From Candidatus Hydrogenedentota bacterium (GTDB lineage Bacteria > Hydrogenedentota > Hydrogenedentia > Hydrogenedentales > SLHB01), in the NCBI GenBank assembly GCA_003557825.1, contig PWNM01000440.1, forward strand, positions 1 through 6,295: DNA of 6,295 nucleotides, written 5' to 3'. This document shows, in pieces, positions 1 to 6,232 of the stretch. Each line of letters opens with the position of its first letter. Within the stretch, counting starts at the first letter, position 1. The notes below the pieces were generated by a model. It did no database searches. It was not told the DNA's origin and saw only the letters and a list, made by a program, of their open reading frames with translations. The translations under genes were made by a program, and so were the position numbers.

Positions 1-633
1 AGCAGTTGGGTGCTTAGGGCGTTGGCTGCCCACCTGGAGACCATCTCACCTCAGGAAGCGCATGGATATGCCCAGGAAGTGTGGCCGGTTGTGGACGAAA
101 TAGCCACGCTGTTGACTCAATGGAACGATCCTCGAACACGAAGGCCACTGCCTGCTTTTTCCCCATCGGCCATGCGCGACACGCAATCGGATGAACAGCT
201 ACTTCATGTACGGATGGGCCTATCGGCGGCAATCCACATCGCTCATCGCATGGAGCGAGAGCGCCCGGCTTGGGAATCTCGTGAAGCCGAGCTTGCGGCC
301 CTCGTTGCGGAGTATCTCAACAGCACGGGGCTTTCATGGCTGCTCGATTTAGATACGATCCCTGTATTGACCAACATTTTGCCGCCGGAAGATCCAATAT
401 GGGATGCCTTGGCCACGGCAAGACAAGAAGCTTTGCCTAATCTAACGGGATTCGACCACGTGAAGGCGCTATGTGAACTGGCCCTTGTTTATGAACAAAA
501 GTCCGAGTGGCCTGACCACGAAACAACTACCAAAGCATTCGACCAGGCCATCGCAACATGGCTGGAATCCCCGTCATCCGACGCCTATGAAGCAGCCCTA
601 ATGCTAATTGCGCTTGACGCAATGCCACACTAG
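1..633 (+). CDS. Unrecognised, probably all-helical protein, 5' end cut off
   Basis: The reading frame is open from the first base of the window and stops at TAG 631-633. The GTG at 10-12 has no visible ribosome binding site and only nine bases before it, so I treat the gene as partial with its true start outside the window. The visible 210 or so residues look soluble. There is no signal peptide, no stretch long enough for a membrane span, and no cysteine cluster or recognisable catalytic motif. Alternating hydrophobic and charged residues (for example the segments around ALAAHLETIS, HRMERERPAWESREAELAAL and KALCELALVYEQ) point to a bundle or solenoid of amphipathic helices. The last third, with short paired helices (KAFDQAIATWLES, AYEAALMLIALDA), loosely resembles a TPR or similar helical repeat, but I cannot assign a family. 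It lies on the same strand as the MFS gene but 245 bases upstream of it, so a shared operon is uncertain. Confidence 0.7.
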   Translation, partial: SSWVLRALAAHLETISPQEAHGYAQEVWPVVDEIATLLTQWNDPRTRRPLPAFSPSAMRDTQSDEQLLHVRMGLSAAIHIAHRMERERPAWESREAELAALVAEYLNSTGLSWLLDLDTIPVLTNILPPEDPIWDALATARQEALPNLTGFDHVKALCELALVYEQKSEWPDHETTTKAFDQAIATWLESPSSDAYEAALMLIALDAMPH

Positions 634-646
634 CTTCCAGATTCGG

Positions 647-652
647 TATAAT
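647..652 (+). promoter_or_regulatory. Possible sigma-70-type -10 element (TATAAT)
   Basis: An exact consensus TATAAT lies 13 bases after the stop of the upstream gene, at the start of the gap that leads to the MFS gene. At a 17-base spacing the -35 region is GCCACA (624-629), which matches TTGACA at only three of six positions. TTGACG at 614-619 matches better but sits 27 bases away, too far. There is no TG extension before the -10. It is a plausible start for a transcript carrying the micro-ORF and MFS gene, but a chance match is possible. Confidence 0.3.
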
Positions 653-734
653 GAAAGAAACCATAGACGACCTATTGGGGAAGTCGTATCCATAGAAACG
701 TTACGATTGCTTCCGTTGGACTGAAAGACTATCG

Positions 735-818
735 ATGAAACGTAGATTGCTCGTCGTACTGGGGGTAATAATTGCTATTTTGATTATCTTGGGGATACAG
801 GCCTTTATCCACACCTAA
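735..818 (+). CDS. Possible 27-residue single-span membrane peptide
   Basis: An ATG at 735-737 opens a 27-codon frame ending in TAA 816-818. The peptide starts MKRRLLVVLGV, continues as an unbroken run of Val, Ile, Leu, Ala and Gly, and ends QAFIHT. That is a positively charged N-terminus followed by one hydrophobic segment of about 20 residues, the layout of a small membrane protein with the tail outside or of an isolated signal anchor. Upstream, GGACTGAAAG (718-727) offers only a weak purine-rich ribosome binding site. The frame ends 60 bases before the MFS start and is in the same phase as it, with two in-frame stops (816-818, 837-839) between them, so it is not an N-terminal extension of the carrier unless sequence errors exist. 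It could be a micro-protein, a leader peptide or chance. Confidence 0.35.
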   Translation: MKRRLLVVLGVIIAILIILGIQAFIHT

Positions 819-865
819 GACGCCCTGTGGAATCCATAATGCAGCGGTCTTGGGATCTGCCATAG

Positions 866-875
866 AAGAGCTCTT
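866..875. repeat. 10-base perfect palindrome at the MFS ribosome binding site
   Basis: AAGAGCTCTT reads the same on both strands and overlaps the purine-rich GAAGAG that precedes the GTG start at 879. With no loop bases it would not make a good hairpin. It could be a protein-binding half-site pair or chance. Confidence 0.25.
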
Positions 876-878
876 ATC

Positions 879-2774
879 GTGACATCCGAACCAATCCAAT
901 CCGACCCCGACGATCCACTCGATCCGGACGAACTCCGCCGATCGTGGCGTATCATCACGTATGCCGGATTCCTGGGCAGCGTGTATTACATCCTCTGCAT
1001 AACAGGTGCGCCCCGCATCAAGTTTCTGACTGACCTAAATGCAACCGCCACCGATTTTGGTGTCATTGCGGGGTTGGCCTCTTTTGCTATTGTGTTTCAG
1101 ATCGTTGGAAGCTTGCTAGGTTCCCGAATCAAGCAGCGTAAGGCCCTCTGGATAGGTCTGGCCTTGACCCATCGATTGGTCTATTTCGGCGTATTGGTTG
1201 CACCATTTCTTTTCGCGCATGAACGTTGGCGGATCGTTTGGATCATCCTGGTTTTACTAATCCATGATTCGTTGGCGCAGACATCGGTTCCGATTTGGCT
1301 GGGTTGGATGTCTGACCTATTGCCCAAAGATACATTCACCCGGCATTGGGCGGTGCGTCAGCGCTTCATCACAGCGGCCAATATCGGCGTCATGGTCATC
1401 CTGGCCTTCACCTTCAACTATTTTGAAGCAAATGATCGCGTTATACAAGGATTCGTCCTTTTGGCGAGCGTGGGGATTGTCATGGGTGTAATCGACATTC
1501 TGATGTTCATCGCCATACCTGATCCAGTCACTGCCCTCCCCGAGCGGCTCCGCTTGAAAAGGGTCTTGACCCAGCCGTTACGAGACGCTTCATTCCGACC
1601 GTTCCTCCTATTTATGGGGTTGTTTCATTTTGGGGTATTTACGGCCGCGCCTTTTTTTGGGCTTTATATGCTGGAGCACTTGGAGATGAAAGTCCTCTCC
1701 GTGCAGTTGCTGGGCGTCGCGGCAGCCACGGGTATTGTCCTGTCCTCGCGATTTTGGGGGCTTCTCTGTGACACCTACGGATATCGGCCCATGCTCCAGC
1801 TCCTTGCCGTAGGGAAAGTGACCACGCCGATTGCCTATATTTTGGCGCCCAGCGTACCGGCCATCGCCATACCATGGTTGGCCATAGCCATGTTTTTCGA
1901 TGGCATTCTGAACGGCGGATTCCAACTGGCAATCCAAGGCATCTTGCTCAAGTCGACGCCACGTCCCAATCGGACCATGTATATTGCCGCGGCTAATTTT
2001 TTGTCAGTAGGTATTATGGCGACCATCGCACCAGTAGTGGCCGGGCGGTTCATCGATTTCATCGGCGTACGGTTTTCCTGGTCCATAGGCATCTATGTGT
2101 TTACGGGATATCAAATCGCCTTTGCGATGAGCGCCCTTTTGCGTTTGTTGGCCGTTGGTTCGACCGTTTGGATACAGGAGCCTGGCAGTGTCCCATTGAG
2201 ACAAGTACTACCACAAATTCGACGGTTTAGCGCTATCAAAGTAATGCGACTAGTCTACCGACTCAACGAATCCGCCGATGTAGCTGCGCGCCTTGATGCC
2301 GCCCGGCGGCTTGGCGTCCTCGGACATCCCATGGCCATCGGCGAGTTGGCCCGAGCATTGCACGATCCCGATGAAACCGTTCAATCAGCCGCAGCAGAAT
2401 CGCTCAGCAACATCGGCGTCGCCGAGGCCTGCGAACCTTTGGCTCAGGCCCTGTTTAACCCCAAAACGCGCAAGAAATCGCCGGTAGCCCGGGCATTGGG
2501 CATATTGGGCGGAGATCAATCGTTAAAAGCCCTGCTATATCACCTGCGCCATCAGGATCCGGAATCCCTCGATGCGACCATTACCTCGCTTGAGAAAATT
2601 GGCGATGATGTCGCTGTTTTGCCTTTGATCTGCCTCTATCATGAAACGGAAGATCCCGAATTACGGCGGCATATCGCTCAAGCACTTCGGACCTTAACGG
2701 CGACGGAGACGGTGGAGGAAGTCTTTCATCTACTCCACGAGCGCCGTCCGCCTGATCATATTCCGCTCAAGTAG
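879..2774 (+). CDS. MFS transporter with C-terminal HEAT-like repeats
   Basis: A 631-residue inner-membrane protein. Residues 1-24 are acidic and cytoplasmic (DPDDPLDPDELRR). About twelve hydrophobic spans follow, near 27-44, 60-80, 89-113, 117-135, 165-182, 190-213, 240-262, 273-293, 304-322, 327-345, 370-390 and 400-424. The loop after span 8 reads FWGLLCDTYGYRP (292-304), a degenerate MFS motif A (G-x-L-x-D-x-x-G-x-R). The loop after span 4 (MSDLLPKDTFTRHWAVRQRF, 144-163) resembles the D-L-x-P...R.W..R.R loop of divergent MFS carriers from PVC-type bacteria. Residues 465-620 form about five helical-pair repeats, with ends such as AARRLGVLG, AAESLSNIG, ARALGILGG and IAQALRTLT, typical of HEAT or PBS-lyase-type repeats. 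The start is GTG 879: it is preceded by GAAGAG (865-870) at 8 bases, and an in-frame stop at 837-839 excludes upstream starts. The convergent glycosidase genes suggest a sugar or oligosaccharide substrate, but this is inference. Standard MFS proteins end near residue 430, so the tail is an addition. Confidence 0.88.
   Translation: MTSEPIQSDPDDPLDPDELRRSWRIITYAGFLGSVYYILCITGAPRIKFLTDLNATATDFGVIAGLASFAIVFQIVGSLLGSRIKQRKALWIGLALTHRLVYFGVLVAPFLFAHERWRIVWIILVLLIHDSLAQTSVPIWLGWMSDLLPKDTFTRHWAVRQRFITAANIGVMVILAFTFNYFEANDRVIQGFVLLASVGIVMGVIDILMFIAIPDPVTALPERLRLKRVLTQPLRDASFRPFLLFMGLFHFGVFTAAPFFGLYMLEHLEMKVLSVQLLGVAAATGIVLSSRFWGLLCDTYGYRPMLQLLAVGKVTTPIAYILAPSVPAIAIPWLAIAMFFDGILNGGFQLAIQGILLKSTPRPNRTMYIAAANFLSVGIMATIAPVVAGRFIDFIGVRFSWSIGIYVFTGYQIAFAMSALLRLLAVGSTVWIQEPGSVPLRQVLPQIRRFSAIKVMRLVYRLNESADVAARLDAARRLGVLGHPMAIGELARALHDPDETVQSAAAESLSNIGVAEACEPLAQALFNPKTRKKSPVARALGILGGDQSLKALLYHLRHQDPESLDATITSLEKIGDDVAVLPLICLYHETEDPELRRHIAQALRTLTATETVEEVFHLLHERRPPDHIPLK
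2271..2738 (+). other. HEAT-like repeat region of the MFS protein
   Basis: This encodes about residues 465-620 of the carrier. Repeat units start near 466, 497, 533, 561 and 591. Each has a first helix rich in Ala, Leu and Arg, a turn with Gly or Asp, and a second helix (IGELARALHD, CEPLAQALFN, LKALLYHLRH, VLPLICLYHE, EEVFHLLHE). Two inter-repeat turns carry the D-P-D-E or D-P-E motif characteristic of HEAT repeats. After twelve spans the tail should lie in the cytoplasm. Repeats of this kind usually bind proteins, so a regulatory or scaffolding role is the natural inference. Confidence 0.75.
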
Positions 2775-4503
2775 CCTTCGTTGCTGTGGGATCCGAGAAG
2801 CACACCTGACGACGGATGCTTCGGGCAATATTATCAGGCAGGTCGAGCATGTCATTGACAGGCTTGAGACTCAGATCCTGTTGCGCATTCGTATAGGAGC
2901 CCCGATTACCAGAAGGCTCGAAGGCGGTATCAGACGCGAGGACATGCGTTTTTCCCGTAGTTGAGGCCCCCAACACCAGTGGTCCATGGCGCAAAGTAAA
3001 ACAATCTTCCCGGGAATGCCGATTCTGCATGCCAACCGTTCGCAGGCCTATGTCAAATTGCAGTTCAAGGCGCATATCTTTTTCCAAGGGCAAGTCCGCA
3101 TGGACAAAACCATCGATGACCTCGATTGGTTGAGCTTCATCCTTGACGGTCAGCCGAACAGTGTCTCCATTTACCCAACCGGGTAGAAAAAGCCCCAACC
3201 GCTGGCAACCATTTCCCGGAGCAGACCGCACCGTCACCGTTACTCGACCCGAATAGGGATAGTCGGTGGCGACGGCTAGCGTGGTTTTGCCGTCTGCTCG
3301 AAGCAGGTCGAACTCGGCATCGCAATAAAAGGGCAACAGGATGGAATCATCACACACATATGCAAGGGATTCCACAGCCCGGGCCAGTCCTTCTGCGCCC
3401 CGCATGGTACAACACCACCAGGCCTCGAAAAGACCGTCAGAGGCTGAGCTTAGAACAAGCTCGTCGCTTCCGACGCACGTGTCACATCCGAATCCGCCGT
3501 TCGGTCGTTGCGCATGGCCAAGGGCGCTGTAGTAGATATCATGGGCTTCAGTAATGCGTTGCGGATCCCCCGTCAGTCGCCAGAGGATCATCGCCACCAG
3601 CAACGAATCAACGATGGCGCACGGTTCGGTCCAATGGGGCCTACCGAACCAGTTGTAGTTGGCATGGTTTTCCGTCATTCCCTCGTTTTGATACAACGCC
3701 CAGATACGCTCTGCCTCTGAAAGCAATTCCTGGCTCTTGGTCTGTTCGCAATACCGCAGAAGCCCCCGCAGCCCCGATAGCGTAGCATGGGTCTGACAGG
3801 AAAGCCCCACGAAATCCAAGCTTAGATACGCGGCGATCATTTCTTCGATGAGTTCGCCGAGTTGCGGATTCCGGGTGATTTGATAGACCTGAGTGGCTCC
3901 GTCGAGGGTGATAAAGGCGCAGCCGATATCCGTCGAGCTGTACCAGTTCCCACTGGGATCAGTGTCTAGAGAACCTATGGCCTCCCCCGATTGTTTGCGA
4001 TCCTCTGGACGAGCTGGATACGCCGCATATCCTCCTCGCAAAGGCAGAAGCAGGTTATTGGTTATGGTTTCGATACGTTCAAGGTCAGCCGTCGAACCGG
4101 TCCAAAGATAATGCTCGCACAGCCCCCTGAGCAGCCAAGAATGCCCTGAAAGCTGCTGTTCATCGAAGAGGCCCAGCTCGAGGATGCGTCCCATGTAGCC
4201 CCGTGCATTGCAATGCTGGCCGAGACCGTCAAGGATGGCGTTCAAATGCTGTGGTTCACGACCAGTAGCCTGGGCAAGAAGCGTGAGGGCGAGGATGGTT
4301 CGGCCCTCCATATCGCCAGGCCAACTATAACCAGCTTCTTGAAAAACGTTGGCCGGATGGTAATTCGCTTCTTCCAGTCGATCGAAGTTTCGACTGGCCC
4401 GTTTTAACAGCTCGCCGCCAATACGGATTTGGGACAAGCCCAACGGAGAGGGGCGGTGCTTTGCACGGGCAAAAGCACTCACCCTGTGGTCATTGGATGC
4501 CAT
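2767..4503 (-). CDS. GH127-type (DUF1680) glycoside hydrolase, likely beta-L-arabinofuranosidase-like
   Basis: A 578-residue protein matching the DUF1680/GH127 fold from end to end: the N-terminal LSQIRIGGELLKRASRNF (23-40), WPGDMEGRTILALTLLA (61-77), the Gly-Tyr-Met-Gly turn (102-105), an (alpha/alpha) barrel, then a beta-rich C-terminus with RHGPLVLGA (505-513), equivalent to the family's R-G-P-L-V-Y. In the characterised family member HypBA1, catalysis uses a Zn2+-bound cysteine nucleophile with ligands Glu-x-Cys and Cys-Cys, plus an upstream Glu acid/base. Here the counterparts are E293, C295 (TEPCA), C364, C365 (WWCCTMRG) and probably E278 (MTENH), so the site looks intact. There is no signal peptide, so the protein is probably cytoplasmic. 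The ATG is preceded by AGGGAG at 9 bases. It is the second gene of a minus-strand pair, 13 bases after the GH42-like gene. GH146 and other GH127-related families share this core, so the exact sugar is not certain. Confidence 0.88.
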   Translation of the reverse strand: MASNDHRVSAFARAKHRPSPLGLSQIRIGGELLKRASRNFDRLEEANYHPANVFQEAGYSWPGDMEGRTILALTLLAQATGREPQHLNAILDGLGQHCNARGYMGRILELGLFDEQQLSGHSWLLRGLCEHYLWTGSTADLERIETITNNLLLPLRGGYAAYPARPEDRKQSGEAIGSLDTDPSGNWYSSTDIGCAFITLDGATQVYQITRNPQLGELIEEMIAAYLSLDFVGLSCQTHATLSGLRGLLRYCEQTKSQELLSEAERIWALYQNEGMTENHANYNWFGRPHWTEPCAIVDSLLVAMILWRLTGDPQRITEAHDIYYSALGHAQRPNGGFGCDTCVGSDELVLSSASDGLFEAWWCCTMRGAEGLARAVESLAYVCDDSILLPFYCDAEFDLLRADGKTTLAVATDYPYSGRVTVTVRSAPGNGCQRLGLFLPGWVNGDTVRLTVKDEAQPIEVIDGFVHADLPLEKDMRLELQFDIGLRTVGMQNRHSREDCFTLRHGPLVLGASTTGKTHVLASDTAFEPSGNRGSYTNAQQDLSLKPVNDMLDLPDNIARSIRRQVCFSDPTATKAT

Positions 4504-4512
4504 GAGGCAAGT

Positions 4513-4518
4513 CTCCCT
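4513..4518 (-). promoter_or_regulatory. Shine-Dalgarno overlapping the upstream stop codon
   Basis: On the minus strand AGGGAG lies 9 bases before the ATG of the GH127-type gene. Its first two bases are the last two of the TAG (4519-4517) that ends the GH42-like gene. A ribosome finishing the first gene therefore sits on the second gene's binding site, the usual layout for translational coupling. It also fixes the ATG at 4503 as the start. Confidence 0.7.
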
Positions 4519-6232
4519 ACTCAGTTGCCCGATTTAGCGCCCACAGAACAAGCCCCTGATGGACATAGCATTCGGGATCGTGAAGATAAAGCGTACCGAT
4601 GGGATATCCCAATACGACGTGCCCCGGTCTATGGGCTCCCAACTTCATGTCTCCCGATTCGAGGGCAAAGGTATAATCATCGCCCAGATCGGCCAAGTTC
4701 GTCGGACCTACCGGCGCGCTTTCGTGAGCCAAGGTTACCGGCGACAGTCCTTCGGCCTTCGGAGCAGGATCAGCGGAATCGAAAAGCGGGGGCGTAACCT
4801 CGACATCCGCAATTCGAGGCAGGTTCAGGTCCTTAATGCGGACGCGGTCCGGCTCAGGCAACAAGTCCAGCGGGGAAAAGGCCATGAACAAAGCCCAGTA
4901 GCCGCTTAGGTCCTCGTCCAGATTGTCCTCACAGATGATACGAACGGGGATGCCCAGATCGCGAAAGAGCTTATACACGCCAAACTGTGCTTCATGCAGC
5001 CATTCGGTAGGTTCACGATAGAGGTAGTTGGCCCATTTCGAGAAAAAGAGCAACACCGTTTCCTCCCGGTTGGCTTCATGGTCCGGTTTGATAGGGGCGC
5101 GTGGAAGCGGCTGCTCCCACAGCTGAACGAGGTCGTGTAGGAAGTCAAACTCAGACGGCAGGTCCTCGTTGTAGGAATAGTTAGCCACTTTTAACCCGGC
5201 GCCTGCCCGCATGGCCTCACGGCCGATGGCAAGCAACTGGGCATAGCTATAACCCCAGCCAAATGTCGAGCCGTAGGCGTCGTATTCGAACTGCGTTGGC
5301 AATCCAGTAATGCCTCGAAAAGCATCAACCGAGGCGGCGGCCTGCCAGGCTCCGTCTTCGAGATGCCAGAAGAAGTCATAGGAATGAACCACCTCGTCCG
5401 CTTCCCGGGTCATGCCCCAGTAGTCTAGATTCGACATCTGGGCGCTGCCCCGACGATAGCTCTCACCCAAAGGAGCGGAAATGCGTGCATCGGGATCGCC
5501 GGCGCGAATGGCTTCGGCAAAACGAGCCATGGCATCGCGCCAACACTGCTCTCGAAAGGCGATCCAGGCGCGGTTGACGGGATCGGTATCGGGTGTTCCT
5601 GCGGTCGGACCGGGCTCCGGCGGATCTGCTGGTAAGGCGATATCATCATCAACCACGGCACGCAGCCAATCGGGCCGAGGCACCTCAATCGCTTCGCGCC
5701 ACAGTGCCAGCGAAGACGGGTCATAGCTCCACCAATCCGCCCATTTTAACTCGGCATGAACTCCGATGAAAGCATCGTGTAACACATCCTCGCCGGCACA
5801 CAGCTCTGCGATGGCCGTACACAGCGGCCCATAATGCGCCCAAAATCGGTCATCCGTGATCGACGGCATATGCTGATGAACGGGCTCGCCCTCGATATTC
5901 ATCCAAACATCGCCGTCGTACCAATCGGGTTTGGCCCCGGCATAGTAACTATTGATACGCAATCGCATTCCAAGTCCCGCTGCTTTACACACGGCCAGCC
6001 GGTCCTCGAGCCAGGTGAGATCAATCTTACCGGGTTCTGGTTCGACCAAACGCCAGGGAACGCTCATCTCGATGCGCGTAAATCCCAGTTCGGCCAGATC
6101 GTTCACCCATGTCTCGAAGACTTCGATATCCTGTGCGGGCGCTGTCCAGTCCCAGATATCAAAAGACATGTCCATATGCTCAGGTTCCGGCGCAGCTAGC
6201 AACAGGGGCATCATGCATAACGTCAAATACAT
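4517..6232 (-). CDS. GH42-like clan GH-A glycoside hydrolase (beta-galactosidase type)
   Basis: A 571-residue protein with a TIM-barrel N-terminal half. Residues 43-75 (DLAELGFTRIEM...PWRLVEPEPGKIDLTWLEDRL) follow the GH42 pattern of a conserved 'W...EP..G..D..WL' strand and helix, then GLGMRLRI. E161 in GVHAELKWADWW is the likely acid/base, where GH42 has its Asn-Glu. E316 in PTQFEYDAYG is the likely nucleophile. The 155-residue spacing suits this clan. A proline/aspartate-rich loop (195-220) separates barrel strands. Residues 390-465 resemble the GH42 trimerisation (glutamine-amidotransferase-like) domain, with ETVLLFFSKWANYLY and DLSGYWALFMAFSP. The N-terminus MYLTLCMMPLLLAAPEPEH could be a short signal peptide but lacks positive charge and has a poor cleavage site. 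The start is fixed by AAGGAG 8 bases upstream and an in-frame TGA at 6236-6238. It is co-transcribed with the GH127-type gene. Substrate unknown; GH42 proper, GH5 or GH39 relatives are possible. Confidence 0.75.
   Translation of the reverse strand: MYLTLCMMPLLLAAPEPEHMDMSFDIWDWTAPAQDIEVFETWVNDLAELGFTRIEMSVPWRLVEPEPGKIDLTWLEDRLAVCKAAGLGMRLRINSYYAGAKPDWYDGDVWMNIEGEPVHQHMPSITDDRFWAHYGPLCTAIAELCAGEDVLHDAFIGVHAELKWADWWSYDPSSLALWREAIEVPRPDWLRAVVDDDIALPADPPEPGPTAGTPDTDPVNRAWIAFREQCWRDAMARFAEAIRAGDPDARISAPLGESYRRGSAQMSNLDYWGMTREADEVVHSYDFFWHLEDGAWQAAASVDAFRGITGLPTQFEYDAYGSTFGWGYSYAQLLAIGREAMRAGAGLKVANYSYNEDLPSEFDFLHDLVQLWEQPLPRAPIKPDHEANREETVLLFFSKWANYLYREPTEWLHEAQFGVYKLFRDLGIPVRIICEDNLDEDLSGYWALFMAFSPLDLLPEPDRVRIKDLNLPRIADVEVTPPLFDSADPAPKAEGLSPVTLAHESAPVGPTNLADLGDDYTFALESGDMKLGAHRPGHVVLGYPIGTLYLHDPECYVHQGLVLWALNRATE

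Larger units (their letters stand above)
634..878. other. Intergenic gap with possible promoter and micro-ORF
   Basis: This is a 245-base stretch between the unrecognised helical protein and the MFS gene. It holds a TATAAT hexamer at 647-652, a small hydrophobic reading frame at 735-818, and a 10-base perfect palindrome at 866-875 beside the MFS start. I see no GC-rich hairpin followed by a T-run, so no intrinsic terminator for the upstream gene, and no tRNA-like or riboswitch-like fold that I can support. Confidence 0.6.

Noticed and set aside
651..695. 14-codon frame starting at the ATG that overlaps the TATAAT hexamer
   Set aside because: It is very short, has no ribosome binding site and has no membrane or leader character.
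1652..1658. Run of seven T within the MFS gene as a possible programmed slippage site
   Set aside because: The run encodes an ordinary Phe-Phe in span 7, the zero frame continues in a normal protein, and no slippage-stimulating structure or useful alternative frame is visible.
1608..1937. Minus-strand open frame of 109 codons inside the MFS gene
   Set aside because: The translation is basic and low in hydrophobic core residues, while the plus-strand frame has clear membrane spans across the same bases.
4429..4797. Plus-strand open frame of 122 codons spanning the junction of the two hydrolase genes
   Set aside because: It lies antisense to two well-supported proteins with family motifs, and its translation is rich in Arg, Pro and Ser with no domain character. 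It is a shadow.
5573..5650. Proline/aspartate-rich segment in the GH42-like protein as an inserted element
   Set aside because: GH42-type proteins commonly have a proline-rich loop at this point after the acid/base region. Frame and base composition are continuous with the surroundings.
6215..6232. Cys6 of the GH42-like leader as a lipobox
   Set aside because: The residue before the Cys is Leu, which does not fit a lipoprotein signal, and the preceding hydrophobic stretch is only five residues.
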